In this document: positions 1-9,393 of the stretch, piece after piece | Layout of the letters: each line of letters opens with the position of its first letter | How positions within the stretch are numbered: position 1 is the first letter of the stretch | Assembly: GCA_963693365.1 (NCBI GenBank) | Contig: CAVNZM010000007.1 | Location: 3,472,001-3,536,000, forward strand | Direction of reading: 5' to 3' | Length of the DNA stretch: 64,000 nucleotides | Origin: Amoebidium appalachense | Lineage: Eukaryota; Ichthyosporea | The notes under the pieces: generated by a model | Database searches by the model: none | Seen by the model: the letters and a program-made list of their open reading frames with translations, nothing else | Told to the model about the DNA's origin: nothing | Translations under genes and position numbers: made by a program

Positions 1-2473
1 CCACCCCTAAACCAGGCCATCCGTGGCCCTAAGGGCCGGGGAACACCCCCATCCATGTCATGGCACATGCCTATAATCGTTTCAGAACCTCTTTCAAAGT
101 TCCATCTACACCCATCACACATGTGCGACCATTAAAACGTCCAGCAGATACACCTACCACAGATGCACAACCAGAAAAACATCGCCTTAGACTAAGCGCA
201 ACACCTATTTACAATACACTACCCATTCAGAATAACACCACACCACTCCGTAGAAACACAATAACAACCATGCCGAAACTTTCGGTTGATACAGTACTGG
301 CAGAACTTGCCCTCGTTAAGAAACAGCTAAATGAGCTGTTACCACTCAAGAACATGATAGAAAAACTCCAAACAGAAAATACCCAACTCAAGCTCACCAT
401 TGATTCACTCACAGCCCAGCTAAACATTAGTGGATCGCAAAACCCCAAAACTCATGAGCAAACATCTCGCGACGGAGACATTTCCACCCCAACACAAAAC
501 AACACAGGACCGGAAGCACAGCTCCCGGCAGAGTTCCTAGAATATGCGAACTCTCGTAAAACACCCGAGCTCCGCCAAATTGCCAAGGAAACATATGCCA
601 GCATTCTTGCAGGCAACGAGTACCGCCGCAACTCCCCTTCCAAACCGCCGGCTAAGGGGAACACCCAAGCAAACGGTAACATCAACATCCCACCCAAATA
701 CGAGAGGGTGTATTTCAAAGTCAAGCACGGCAGACGCCCACACAGGGCCATGTGGTCCATCTTCAAGGCTCTCGGCTTCCGGTGCTCTCGCATCCTTTGT
801 CTGTCCTTCATTGGATACGATGTGCTGGAAGTAGCAGTACGGGGCGACTATAACCGTGCGTTCATCCGTGACGCGACAAAGGGGTGTGGAAGCTTCTTCA
901 CCCACCTCCCAAGCTACGACCCATGCGCGCCGGAAAACATTCAGAAAGCAGACAAAGAACGTAAAGTGTCTGCTAAGAATGCGTGCGCCACACGTTGTCG
1001 TGTACGCATCAGCAAGGCAAAAGAGTTCCTCGCAAAGTTGGAAAACGATGCTACGAGCGTGATAGACACGGACACGAAGGAACCAATGTTTTCTGGTGAG
1101 AAACTGCTCGAGCGCAAACGCCGATGCGAGATGGAAATCGAGCTCTTCTGCGAACTGTTCGCGCTGGCGGAAGGTCGTGCATACGACCCCGTAAGCGACA
1201 AGTGGGAACCAACCCCACAGGTGTCGGACCAAACCGATGCCTAATTTATCCTTCTTCTTCTGGAATGCTCGGACACTGGGCCCCCAAAAGGGCCTCCCCC
1301 CCGGGACACTCGACGATAAAATCAGCTACATACAACAACAGACAAACAACCACACGTTTACAGTGATTTGCGAAACACAGTTTAAAAACCACCACAAATT
1401 CAACTCTACATTGGTCGACACATCCACACACCCCGGTTACGCGAAAAACCGAGGCATTATTGTACTTGCCGCACCACACGTGAGAGTGAAGTGCAAACCG
1501 GTAGCAAAAACGGAATTCTCGGTTTCTATAGAGTTTCTTTCTAATGTTTTTACTTTTGTATATTACCCACCATCTATGTCGGTTGTCGAATTGACTCACA
1601 AGTTGTCACAGTTACCAATGTCCACTGTTATTTTAGGTGATTTTAACACGCGACTCCACCACACAGACACACTGCAAGTGAGTGTCGGGTACCCATCTAA
1701 GCCCCCGGAGCGTGCTATCCCTTTAGCAAGGTATGTCCAAAGTCACACTTTGCGGTTCCCTCAAATATCCCATGCCCACAACACCGACTGGGGAGTGGCC
1801 TTTTGGCCATCAACCATGTCAAAACTCTCTCTCCCTCCTAACCTCTCTAGGTCATCTGACCACTCTCCTATCCTTTTCCTACCTAAGATCTCCCTTGATC
1901 TGCTCCCCCCTCCCCCTCCCACCTTTCGCCTCCGTCTATCCCAGCTTAAGTCACAGTGGGGTAGAGTTGATGTATGTGTATGCTATGCTACGAAACACCC
2001 TATATATATGCGCCTATTAGAATCTGCACAAGCCAGGCCAGATTCACATCTCGTACTAGATACATGCACTAACTTTATTGTTGATGATTTGATAGATCTC
2101 GGTGATTATGCTGGCGGTGGTAGGAAGGAATATCCCGATGCTCTCTTGTTACCAAACACCACTCCCGCTAGACTAGGTGAACCCCTGTCTCAAAAGGAAA
2201 GCTTGCGCCGGCTTGCTAGTATGAATCGATTTGGCCCCCCTGCTCGTATTATTGGTGATACCACTGGAGACCCCCTCATAGACTCTGATAAGTATTTCTC
2301 GGAACTGTTTAAAGATAGGACCCCCGCTCAGAAACCTATTGTGTGGCCTGTAGACCCATCTATCCCCATAGAATCGATCCTCCCCTTTTTCAGTCCCGAT
2401 GCCATATGGTCTGTGATATCTAGTTATAGCTCTAGTAAGTCTTGTGGACCTGATGGACTCCCTGCTGGGTTTC
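1..2473 (+). mobile_element. LINE copy L1, 3'-truncated non-LTR retrotransposon
   Basis: This stretch matches 2622-5094 at a constant offset of 2621; the only coding change I noticed is Ser to Pro in ORF1. It holds a short leader, complete ORF1 and the endonuclease part of ORF2. Identity stops inside ORF2, at residue ~412, where an 18-bp tandem repeat begins, so the RT domain and 3' end are missing. Loss of the 3' end is unusual because incomplete reverse transcription normally truncates LINEs at the 5' end. The copy starts at the window edge, so its true 5' boundary is not visible. Recent duplication, recombination or an assembly duplicate are all possible. Confidence 0.9.
60..1244 (+). CDS. 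LINE ORF1 protein (L1 copy)
   Basis: The 394-residue ORF1 product is expected to bind element RNA and form the retrotransposition RNP. The N-terminal third is basic and Thr/Pro-rich. Residues ~78-125 form a leucine-rich heptad stretch likely to be a coiled coil. A conserved globular part at ~215-320 contains the motif SFIGYDVLEV and a Lys/Arg-rich helix. I see no CCHC knuckle. The ATG follows a 59-bp leader containing the palindrome GGCCCTAAGGGCC at 25-37. The stop overlaps the ORF2 start by 8 nt, as in L2. One residue differs from the L2 copy. RNA binding is inferred from position and family, not from a recognised domain. Confidence 0.85.
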   Translation: MAHAYNRFRTSFKVPSTPITHVRPLKRPADTPTTDAQPEKHRLRLSATPIYNTLPIQNNTTPLRRNTITTMPKLSVDTVLAELALVKKQLNELLPLKNMIEKLQTENTQLKLTIDSLTAQLNISGSQNPKTHEQTSRDGDISTPTQNNTGPEAQLPAEFLEYANSRKTPELRQIAKETYASILAGNEYRRNSPSKPPAKGNTQANGNINIPPKYERVYFKVKHGRRPHRAMWSIFKALGFRCSRILCLSFIGYDVLEVAVRGDYNRAFIRDATKGCGSFFTHLPSYDPCAPENIQKADKERKVSAKNACATRCRVRISKAKEFLAKLENDATSVIDTDTKEPMFSGEKLLERKRRCEMEIELFCELFALAEGRAYDPVSDKWEPTPQVSDQTDA

Positions 2474-2607
2474 CACATCGATTCAGTCGCACACATCGAT
2501 TCAGTCGCACACATCGATTCAGTCGCACACATCGATTCAGTCGCACACATCGATTCAGTCGCACACATCGATTCAAATGTCGCTCTTTATTATCTGCTAA
2601 TAAATAG
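1237..2607 (+). pseudogene. LINE ORF2, truncated before the RT domain
   Basis: Residues 1-~412 equal the L2 ORF2: an AP-endonuclease-like domain with WNAR, CET, GDFNTR (134-139) and SDHSPI (207-212), followed by the linker. The frame then runs through the 18-bp repeat, giving repeated RFSRTH units, and stops at 2605-2607 without any RT motif. The product could at most be an endonuclease fragment. It overlaps ORF1 by 8 nt. Confidence 0.85.
2474..2575 (+). repeat. 18-bp tandem repeat at the L1 breakpoint
   Basis: Five complete copies and one 12-nt partial copy of CACATCGATTCAGTCGCA follow directly on the truncated LINE. The unit is a multiple of three, so the ORF2 frame stays open through it. 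About 46 bp of non-repeat DNA (2576-2621) separates the repeat from the 5' end of L2. The copies are identical, which implies recent expansion. Confidence 0.95.
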
Positions 2608-2680
2608 TATCCTTCGCGCATCCACCCCTAAACCAGGCCATCCGTGGCCCTAAGGGCCGGGGAACACCCCCATCCATGTC

Positions 2681-3865
2681 ATGGCACATGCCTATAATCG
2701 TTTCAGAACCTCTTTCAAAGTTCCATCTACACCCATCACACATGTGCGACCATTAAAACGTCCAGCAGATACACCTACCACAGATGCACAACCAGAAAAA
2801 CATCGCCTTAGACTAAGCGCAACACCTATTTACAATACACTACCCATTCAGAATAACACCACACCACTCCGTAGAAACACAATAACAACCATGCCGAAAC
2901 TTTCGGTTGATACAGTACTGGCAGAACTTGCCCTCGTTAAGAAACAGCTAAATGAGCTGTTACCACTCAAGAACATGATAGAAAAACTCCAAACAGAAAA
3001 TACCCAACTCAAGCTCACCATTGATTCACTCACAGCCCAGCTAAACATTAGTGGATCGCAAAACCCCAAAACTCATGAGCAAACATCTCGCGACGGAGAC
3101 ATTTCCACCCCAACACAAAACAACACAGGACCGGAAGCACAGCTCCCGGCAGAGTTCCTAGAATATGCGAACTCTCGTAAAACACCCGAGCTCCGCCAAA
3201 TTGCCAAGGAAACATATGCCAGCATTCTTGCAGGCAACGAGTACCGCCGCAACTCCCCTCCCAAACCGCCGGCTAAGGGGAACACCCAAGCAAACGGTAA
3301 CATCAACATCCCACCCAAATACGAGAGGGTGTATTTCAAAGTCAAGCACGGCAGACGCCCACACAGGGCCATGTGGTCCATCTTCAAGGCTCTCGGCTTC
3401 CGGTGCTCTCGCATCCTTTGTCTGTCCTTCATTGGATACGATGTGCTGGAAGTAGCAGTACGGGGCGACTATAACCGTGCGTTCATCCGTGACGCGACAA
3501 AGGGGTGTGGAAGCTTCTTCACCCACCTCCCAAGCTACGACCCATGCGCGCCGGAAAACATTCAGAAAGCAGACAAAGAACGTAAAGTGTCTGCTAAGAA
3601 TGCGTGCGCCACACGTTGTCGTGTACGCATCAGCAAGGCAAAAGAGTTCCTCGCAAAGTTGGAAAACGATGCTACGAGCGTGATAGACACGGACACGAAG
3701 GAACCAATGTTTTCTGGTGAGAAACTGCTCGAGCGCAAACGCCGATGCGAGATGGAAATCGAGCTCTTCTGCGAACTGTTCGCGCTGGCGGAAGGTCGTG
3801 CATACGACCCCGTAAGCGACAAGTGGGAACCAACCCCACAGGTGTCGGACCAAACCGATGCCTAA
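2681..3865 (+). CDS. LINE ORF1 protein (L2 copy)
   Basis: The 394-residue product is identical to the L1 copy except for one Ser to Pro change near residue 194. It has a basic N terminus, a predicted coiled coil at ~78-125 and a conserved basic C-terminal region. The reading frame ends in TAA within the 8-nt overlap ATGCCTAA, where ORF2 begins. This arrangement suggests termination-reinitiation for ORF2 expression (inference). Its likely role is RNA chaperone or RNP assembly. Confidence 0.87.
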   Translation: MAHAYNRFRTSFKVPSTPITHVRPLKRPADTPTTDAQPEKHRLRLSATPIYNTLPIQNNTTPLRRNTITTMPKLSVDTVLAELALVKKQLNELLPLKNMIEKLQTENTQLKLTIDSLTAQLNISGSQNPKTHEQTSRDGDISTPTQNNTGPEAQLPAEFLEYANSRKTPELRQIAKETYASILAGNEYRRNSPPKPPAKGNTQANGNINIPPKYERVYFKVKHGRRPHRAMWSIFKALGFRCSRILCLSFIGYDVLEVAVRGDYNRAFIRDATKGCGSFFTHLPSYDPCAPENIQKADKERKVSAKNACATRCRVRISKAKEFLAKLENDATSVIDTDTKEPMFSGEKLLERKRRCEMEIELFCELFALAEGRAYDPVSDKWEPTPQVSDQTDA

Positions 3866-6800
3866 TTTATCCTTCTTCTTCTGGAATGCTCGGACACTGG
3901 GCCCCCAAAAGGGCCTCCCCCCCGGGACACTCGACGATAAAATCAGCTACATACAACAACAGACAAACAACCACACGTTTACAGTGATTTGCGAAACACA
4001 GTTTAAAAACCACCACAAATTCAACTCTACATTGGTCGACACATCCACACACCCCGGTTACGCGAAAAACCGAGGCATTATTGTACTTGCCGCACCACAC
4101 GTGAGAGTGAAGTGCAAACCGGTAGCAAAAACGGAATTCTCGGTTTCTATAGAGTTTCTTTCTAATGTTTTTACTTTTGTATATTACCCACCATCTATGT
4201 CGGTTGTCGAATTGACTCACAAGTTGTCACAGTTACCAATGTCCACTGTTATTTTAGGTGATTTTAACACGCGACTCCACCACACAGACACACTGCAAGT
4301 GAGTGTCGGGTACCCATCTAAGCCCCCGGAGCGTGCTATCCCTTTAGCAAGGTATGTCCAAAGTCACACTTTGCGGTTCCCTCAAATATCCCATGCCCAC
4401 AACACCGACTGGGGAGTGGCCTTTTGGCCATCAACCATGTCAAAACTCTCTCTCCCTCCTAACCTCTCTAGGTCATCTGACCACTCTCCTATCCTTTTCC
4501 TACCTAAGATCTCCCTTGATCTGCTCCCCCCTCCCCCTCCCACCTTTCGCCTCCGTCTATCCCAGCTTAAGTCACAGTGGGGTAGAGTTGATGTATGTGT
4601 ATGCTATGCTACGAAACACCCTATATATATGCGCCTATTAGAATCTGCACAAGCCAGGCCAGATTCACATCTCGTACTAGATACATGCACTAACTTTATT
4701 GTTGATGATTTGATAGATCTCGGTGATTATGCTGGCGGTGGTAGGAAGGAATATCCCGATGCTCTCTTGTTACCAAACACCACTCCCGCTAGACTAGGTG
4801 AACCCCTGTCTCAAAAGGAAAGCTTGCGCCGGCTTGCTAGTATGAATCGATTTGGCCCCCCTGCTCGTATTATTGGTGATACCACTGGAGACCCCCTCAT
4901 AGACTCTGATAAGTATTTCTCGGAACTGTTTAAAGATAGGACCCCCGCTCAGAAACCTATTGTGTGGCCTGTAGACCCATCTATCCCCATAGAATCGATC
5001 CTCCCCTTTTTCAGTCCCGATGCCATATGGTCTGTGATATCTAGTTATAGCTCTAGTAAGTCTTGTGGACCTGATGGACTCCCTGCTGGGTTTCTTAAAA
5101 TCCTTGTTCCCTCCTACCCACAAAAGGAAAGTGATCGTGCTATTAAACCTGATCTTACTATCATGTTAAGCTCTCTCTTTTCTTGGTGTGTTAAATGTGG
5201 ACATGTCCCGTCATCTTGGTTAGATACCTTAGTGATCCCCATAGTTAAGAAGGACTCTGAGGGCCCCATATCATCCTTTCGCCCCATTACACTAACCCAG
5301 GTTGTTCGTAGATTCTTTGAAGCTTGCTTACTTAGGTTATTTGCACATCACCCTAGGTTTCAATCTATTCTTCACATACACCCATGCCAATCCGCTTTTC
5401 GTAAAAACAATTCATGTTATGTTCAAATAATGGCACTGCACGATTCTATGCAAGTTGGTGCACAATATGTTGGCTTTATTGATTGGAAAACTGCTTACGA
5501 TTCTGTCTCCCCTGGTCTCCTATGGGAAAAGCTTGCTGCACGGGGTGTACCACACTGCATTGGTGTTCTGTTAGAAGCACTCTTGTCTCAAACCTATGGT
5601 AGAGCTGTGGTTAATGGGCATCTTTCATATGGTTTTGCTCGTACTAGAGGTCTCTTGCAGGGTTCATTGCTTAGCCCCTTTTTGTTTAACCTATTTATAG
5701 ATGATTTGGCTGTCAAGATTTACGCCGAAAACGATGACCCTATTAATAACTTTCCGCCTGCACTTCTCTATGCTGATGATCTGTCCCTCCTTGCCCGTAC
5801 CCCTAGACGCCTGCAAAGATTGTTCGATGTAGTGTCAGAGTGGTGCAAGGCAAACCTTATGATCCTTAACATAGACAAATGTGGTGTTCTTGTACCTGAT
5901 ATAGCTAACAATTTACACACATTTACATTATCATCTAAACCTGTACCTATAGTTCCAGAATACAAATATCTTGGTGTTCCGGTTGATTCTGTTGGTGTTA
6001 TGTTTCCCCATATGGTCGAAAAGAGGGTAGAGTTGGCTCGTAAGCGGTTAGCTTTCTTCTCGGCTAATATTTTTAAAGACACACCCCTCCATCCTTCTAT
6101 TAGACTTACATTTATTCGCACTTTTGTCTTCCCGGCATGTGAATATGGTTTACCCCTTCTCGCCGCTTGGATCAAGAAAGAGAGAACTAGAGCGCTTAAA
6201 CCCTTGGCAAATTTCCTTGAAGCAGAAGTTGCCTCCTTTCTATCTAACAACTGTTGTAAACCTGGGCCTGTAACGCTCTCGATATATGGTCTGGTCCCAA
6301 TAGCTGCTAGAGTATCCTATCTCGCGCTGAAATTCAATAAGCACATAAGCCGCTTAAAGAAGTATTTGCCCTCCCACCCTCTCTTCTCTATCCGACCTGT
6401 CCCCTCCTCACCTCTCCCCTCTTTCCTCCCCTCTCTCTCCCCTTCTCCCCTGGGCACAAATACAAATAAACCCCGCAATAGTGTGTGTGTGACTTTGGAC
6501 TGCCACTTACTTATTAAACATGTACACAATCACAAGATAATCACGCAATATAACAAATGGAAAAAGATACCACACGACACTAGACCCGATGAAAGCATAC
6601 ACCTTGAAAAACTAAGCCTTATGTTTCGTTTTATATATACTGACCGCCTCAACCATATTGCCAAATATGGCACTCGCAAGTGTATAACACCTAAATACAT
6701 ATTACCTTCCTGTAGAACTGGTCTTTCTCTAGCTGATGGTATTATTGATCAATTACCACGCTTTTACTGTACACGTGCTATACAGTGGAGATCTAATAAG

Positions 6801-7052
6801 TATAAGGTGGCATCATTTGCATGCCCAAACAACACACACACACACCAGTTTAACCGGTCATGTATCGCCAAATGTAGTTTGATAGACCACATAATACCGC
6901 AACACACACACGTCACATTCACAACAGACACCCAGAAAGATAGCCTACCTGTAAATTACAACATCCTTGATTTTATACTAAACACGCGTAACTACGACCT
7001 GTTTATTAGATGTATTGATTGGCTTGAGAAACACATCACTACAAAATTATAG
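3858..7052 (+). CDS. LINE ORF2: AP endonuclease-reverse transcriptase
   Basis: The 1064-residue polyprotein nicks target DNA and primes reverse transcription from the nick. The endonuclease domain spans about 1-220, with WNAR, CET (45-47), GDFNTR (134-139) and SDHSPI (207-212). The RT domain lies at about 400-740, with the catalytic Asp in IDWKTAYDSV (~540), a QG-SPFLFNLFIDD block, and YADD at ~638. The C-terminal region is Cys/His-bearing but lacks a complete CCHC knuckle, and no RNase H domain is evident. A Pro/Ser-rich low-complexity linker at about 855-880 is encoded by a pyrimidine tract that became a minisatellite in L3. The start ATG overlaps the ORF1 stop. Confidence 0.93.
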   Translation: MPNLSFFFWNARTLGPQKGLPPGTLDDKISYIQQQTNNHTFTVICETQFKNHHKFNSTLVDTSTHPGYAKNRGIIVLAAPHVRVKCKPVAKTEFSVSIEFLSNVFTFVYYPPSMSVVELTHKLSQLPMSTVILGDFNTRLHHTDTLQVSVGYPSKPPERAIPLARYVQSHTLRFPQISHAHNTDWGVAFWPSTMSKLSLPPNLSRSSDHSPILFLPKISLDLLPPPPPTFRLRLSQLKSQWGRVDVCVCYATKHPIYMRLLESAQARPDSHLVLDTCTNFIVDDLIDLGDYAGGGRKEYPDALLLPNTTPARLGEPLSQKESLRRLASMNRFGPPARIIGDTTGDPLIDSDKYFSELFKDRTPAQKPIVWPVDPSIPIESILPFFSPDAIWSVISSYSSSKSCGPDGLPAGFLKILVPSYPQKESDRAIKPDLTIMLSSLFSWCVKCGHVPSSWLDTLVIPIVKKDSEGPISSFRPITLTQVVRRFFEACLLRLFAHHPRFQSILHIHPCQSAFRKNNSCYVQIMALHDSMQVGAQYVGFIDWKTAYDSVSPGLLWEKLAARGVPHCIGVLLEALLSQTYGRAVVNGHLSYGFARTRGLLQGSLLSPFLFNLFIDDLAVKIYAENDDPINNFPPALLYADDLSLLARTPRRLQRLFDVVSEWCKANLMILNIDKCGVLVPDIANNLHTFTLSSKPVPIVPEYKYLGVPVDSVGVMFPHMVEKRVELARKRLAFFSANIFKDTPLHPSIRLTFIRTFVFPACEYGLPLLAAWIKKERTRALKPLANFLEAEVASFLSNNCCKPGPVTLSIYGLVPIAARVSYLALKFNKHISRLKKYLPSHPLFSIRPVPSSPLPSFLPSLSPSPLGTNTNKPRNSVCVTLDCHLLIKHVHNHKIITQYNKWKKIPHDTRPDESIHLEKLSLMFRFIYTDRLNHIAKYGTRKCITPKYILPSCRTGLSLADGIIDQLPRFYCTRAIQWRSNKYKVASFACPNNTHTHQFNRSCIAKCSLIDHIIPQHTHVTFTTDTQKDSLPVNYNILDFILNTRNYDLFIRCIDWLEKHITTKL

Positions 7053-7056
7053 CGCA

Positions 7057-7123
<67 letters not shown>

Positions 7124-7155
7124 CCAGCTGATACCGAGTGTCCCGAGGGGAGCCC

Positions 7156-7212
<57 letters not shown>

Positions 7213-7408
7213 GGGGAACCCCAACTAATTGATTTCTCCTTGTAGTCTTTATGGTGTCTCGTAGAGAAAGTAAACCCTGATATATAGTCACCACCCGACA
7301 TCTATGTACGTGATCATGATATACCGCTGAGGGGATATTCCGAGCAAAACCCCCCCCCCCCATACCTGAGACTGGTTCTCTTTGCCTCGAGTAAACAGCG
7401 TAAACCCC
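7053..7408 (+). other. LINE 3' region: (CA)n, poly(A) and conserved post-poly(A) tail
   Basis: After the ORF2 stop come about 55 nt of (CA)n (7068-7122), a short segment ending in the self-complementary GGGGAGCCCC, poly(A) at 7160-7211, then the self-complementary GGGGAACCCC and a 197-bp tail to 7408. Tail, poly(A) and CA tract recur in L3 (minus) and L4, always ending at TAAACCCC. The tail is therefore mobilised with the LINE or the LINE always inserts next to the same sequence. The first reading is better supported by L4, where satellite DNA resumes immediately after the tail. Confidence 0.8.
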
Positions 7409-7424
7409 ACATCATATATCATGC

Positions 7425-7515
7425 AGCATGTGTTACTTTCGCGTTATTGGTTTCCTAGCACGAGATATTCAGCACACAGTTGGGGTTGTGGGGGCAGTGT
7501 ACACCTACAATATCA
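7425..7515 (+). repeat. Diverged monomer related to the 183-bp satellite
   Basis: The stretch shares, in order, TATTGGTTTCCTAGCACGAGA-like, GCACACAGTT and GTGGGGGCAGTGTACA-like words with the satellite units at 54.8-57.0 kb and with 59578-59660. It lies immediately beside the LINE tail, as in the L4 copy. The match is partial and was judged by eye. Confidence 0.5.
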
Positions 7516-7535
7516 GGGGTACCGCGTGGCAAAAA

Positions 7536-7566
7536 CACCCCCCCAGGGGGGGGGGGGGGGGGGGGG
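7536..7566 (+). repeat. C-run followed by G-run
   Basis: Eight C residues, one A and about 21 G residues lie side by side. They could fold into a GC hairpin or a G-quadruplex. Nothing else here suggests a function, and length errors in such runs are likely. Confidence 0.8.
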
Positions 7567-7974
7567 TCACGCGTGCGATGGTGCACTAGTTATTACGTCA
7601 ACTAGGCAGGGTATAGCATCAACTTTATTATATGTGCTGCTGAGTTTCTTTGGTTGTACACCCGTCACCAGTCAATTTATTGGTGTTGGCGCCCACCTAT
7701 GACACCACCTCGGAAGACTGGGGTCACGTGGAGGACACGTAACTATAGTCTGATAGTTGTGACTAAGGGTACCGCTAAGGGCACCAAGCTGATGCACGCG
7801 CGCGCGCGAGCCGAAATCTATTTTTATCTTTTCCCTAATCAGGCGCGGCGGTTACTAAACCGAACTATAGCAAATAGCAAATAGTGATTGGCTAAACCCA
7901 ATCCGGTTTGCAATTTTTTGTCCGTACATTAAGCCTGTACGCACGTTGTTTGCTCCATTTCTTTTCCCCCTTCC

Positions 7975-8075
7975 CGCAGGTCCGCAGTTCCGCAGGTCCC
8001 TTCCCGCAGGTCGCCTGGTCGCAGTTCCCTTCCCGCAGGTCGCCTGGTCACAGGTCCCCTCCGCAGGTCGCGCAG
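7975..8075 (+). repeat. CCCGCAGGTC-type minisatellite
   Basis: Words such as TTCCCGCAGGTCGCCTGGTC recur several times with small indels. The same array with a different copy number occurs at 60670-60790. It lies between the CCAAT-like site and the putative first donor of P1. Confidence 0.8.
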
Positions 8076-8194
8076 CCACCGTGCTGAATGGTTTCGACCA
8101 TGCTGCATGCTGAAGCATCTTCGCCTAACGGCTGAAAGGCCGTTTGAAGGTTAGTTTTGTGTTGCCTGCTTTTGTGCATATGGCGTTTGTCTCG

Positions 8195-8291
8195 TCTGGT
8201 CTGTGTCCGTGCCTGTGATTATATCTGTGTCTGTGTCTGTGTCTGTGTGCGTGTGTGTTTATGTGTGTGTGTGTGCGTGCGTGTGCGTGTG
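8195..8291 (+). repeat. GT-rich simple repeat
   Basis: Imperfect TGTCTG and GTGTGC repeats fill what looks like intron 1 of P1, between GAAG|GTTAGT and a CTGCAG acceptor. The equivalent interval is present in P2 (60915-60988). Confidence 0.85.
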
Positions 8292-8425
8292 TTCTGCTGG
8301 CTGCAGATGCACGTTGCCTTTTCACGTTCATGAACCAGCGACTGTGGGCACTACTTTTCCTGTTAGCACTATAGCTATCATCCCCTCCACCAGTCGTTCA
8401 AGCTATTTTCTGCTTCTCTAGACTT

Positions 8426-8670
8426 CATAAGTTTGTGCTTTTGTCTTTCAGCACAACGTACGCGTGTTTCACATGTTAGCATTTAGTGTTATTCATTCAT
8501 TCTAAACCCCCCCCCCCCCCCCCCCAAACACACACACACACTCACTCACTCACTTCCCCACCCACACATACAAAAAAACACACACCAAAAGCCCCTCCCA
8601 TCCCCCCCCCTCCCCCCTCCCCCCCCACCTTCCAAAAAACTGTCAAATGCCTCCATGCCCACCAACACAG
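8426..8670 (+). other. Low-complexity interval, probable intron of P1
   Basis: The stretch carries a TTGTCTTTCAG acceptor-like site, a run of about 20 C residues, CA repeats and further C-rich DNA, and ends in ACACAG just before the coding-like exon at 8671. No coding potential is seen apart from homopolymer-encoded Pro runs. Confidence 0.45.
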
Positions 8671-8928
8671 ATGTTCCAGGTTGCCCCTGTCAATGCCGCC
8701 GACCCCGACAAGTTGGCAGACCAGGTTAGGTGCCGCAAGAAGACGTGGGAGGGGTGGTTGGTGGAGGTTCAAGTTGAGTGCAACAACCATCCCTGTGGCC
8801 ACATGTACAGCGTCGATCCGGTGAGGGGCAACCCATGGGGCAACTCCGCCCTTCACCGCATCATGTGCATGTCCCCCATCAACGGCTCCTACATCAAGAA
8901 CCGCCTCAGCAGCTTCAAGACACTAAAC
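8671..8928 (+). CDS. P1 candidate exon a (unknown protein)
   Basis: Eighty-six codons, beginning with ATG directly after an ACACAG acceptor, encode a balanced Cys/His-containing peptide. It includes KTWEGWLVEVQVECNNHPCG and IMCMSPINGSYIKNRLSS. The sequence is not homopolymer-driven and contrasts with the low-complexity DNA around it. The exon ends in phase 0 at a GTTTGT donor, and a poly-C run starts 13 nt later. I do not recognise the family. The join to exon b is unresolved: exon b needs one extra nucleotide, so another small exon may lie at 9170-9390. Confidence 0.5.
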
Positions 8929-8944
8929 GTTTGTGCCCATTCCC

Positions 8945-8975
<31 letters not shown>

Positions 8976-9087
8976 ACCACACCCCAATCAAAGACGAAAT
9001 CTTCTCATGCTGCTTTTTTTAACATGCTTATTCATGTTTAATGTTGTTGTTCTTCCTTATTGGTTCATTCTTAATGCACTGTGACCC

Positions 9088-9120
<33 letters not shown>

Positions 9121-9393
9121 CCACTCCCTCCCTCCCACCTCCCCCTGTTGTCCCACGTACGAATCACCAACACATAACCACACAAGACATCAAATCCTTA
9201 TCACTCAGAGAAACGGTACATGCATGGTTATCCAGTATCCATTCAGCTTCCCACTTCCTCAAGTCATTTCAGATTTTTCATTGTCGAATTCGGTTTTATT
9301 TGCTGCTAATGGAGAATACCCCCTTTCCTCATCACCACATACACACATGCTTACGTGTACGTACACGCAACACACACACCAACACCCACACAG

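Larger units (their letters stand above)
2622..7408 (+). mobile_element. LINE copy L2, apparently full length
   Basis: The element has a 59-bp leader, ORF1, an ORF2 overlapping it by 8 nt, a (CA)n tract, a poly(A) run of about 52 nt, and then a 197-bp tail ending in TAAACCCC. The tail is included because the same sequence follows the poly(A) in LINE copies L3 and L4. Both ORFs are open, so this copy could be autonomous. No target-site duplication was found. Relationship: APE-type LINE; the exact clade is not assigned. Confidence 0.88.
7727..8425 (+). other. P1 block, paralogous to 60452-61117 (putative promoter and first exons)
   Basis: This block and 60452-61117 align through the shared start GTGGAGGACACGTAAC, an alternating GCGCGCGC stretch, a CCAAT-like ATTGG, a CCCGCAGGTC minisatellite, a GAAG|GTTAGT donor-like site (~8150), a GT-rich interval and a CTGCAG acceptor-like site before a short coding-like segment ending CTTCTCTAG. 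The segment after the acceptor encodes similar peptides in both copies, with matching HVHEPATVGTT and RSSYFLLL, although one T differs and shifts the upstream frame. I read it as the 5' part of a duplicated gene, but no start codon is secure. Confidence 0.45.

Noticed and set aside
227-1232. Several ORFs of 70-231 codons antisense to LINE ORF1
   Set aside because: They repeat identically in L2 because the DNA is duplicated. They shadow ORF1 and have no recognisable motif.
2474-2575. Regular short repeats resembling a CRISPR array
   Set aside because: The 18-bp units are directly adjacent with no unique spacers, in a eukaryotic LINE context.
7053-7230. Minus-strand ORFs with long Val-Cys and Phe runs (also at 11405-11712 and 59116-59529)
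   Set aside because: They are translations of (CA)n and poly(A) tracts of LINE tails.
7241-7265. GTCTC/GAG word in the LINE tail as another member of the P1/P2 hairpin family
   Set aside because: Only half of the outer stem matches and there is no inner stem.
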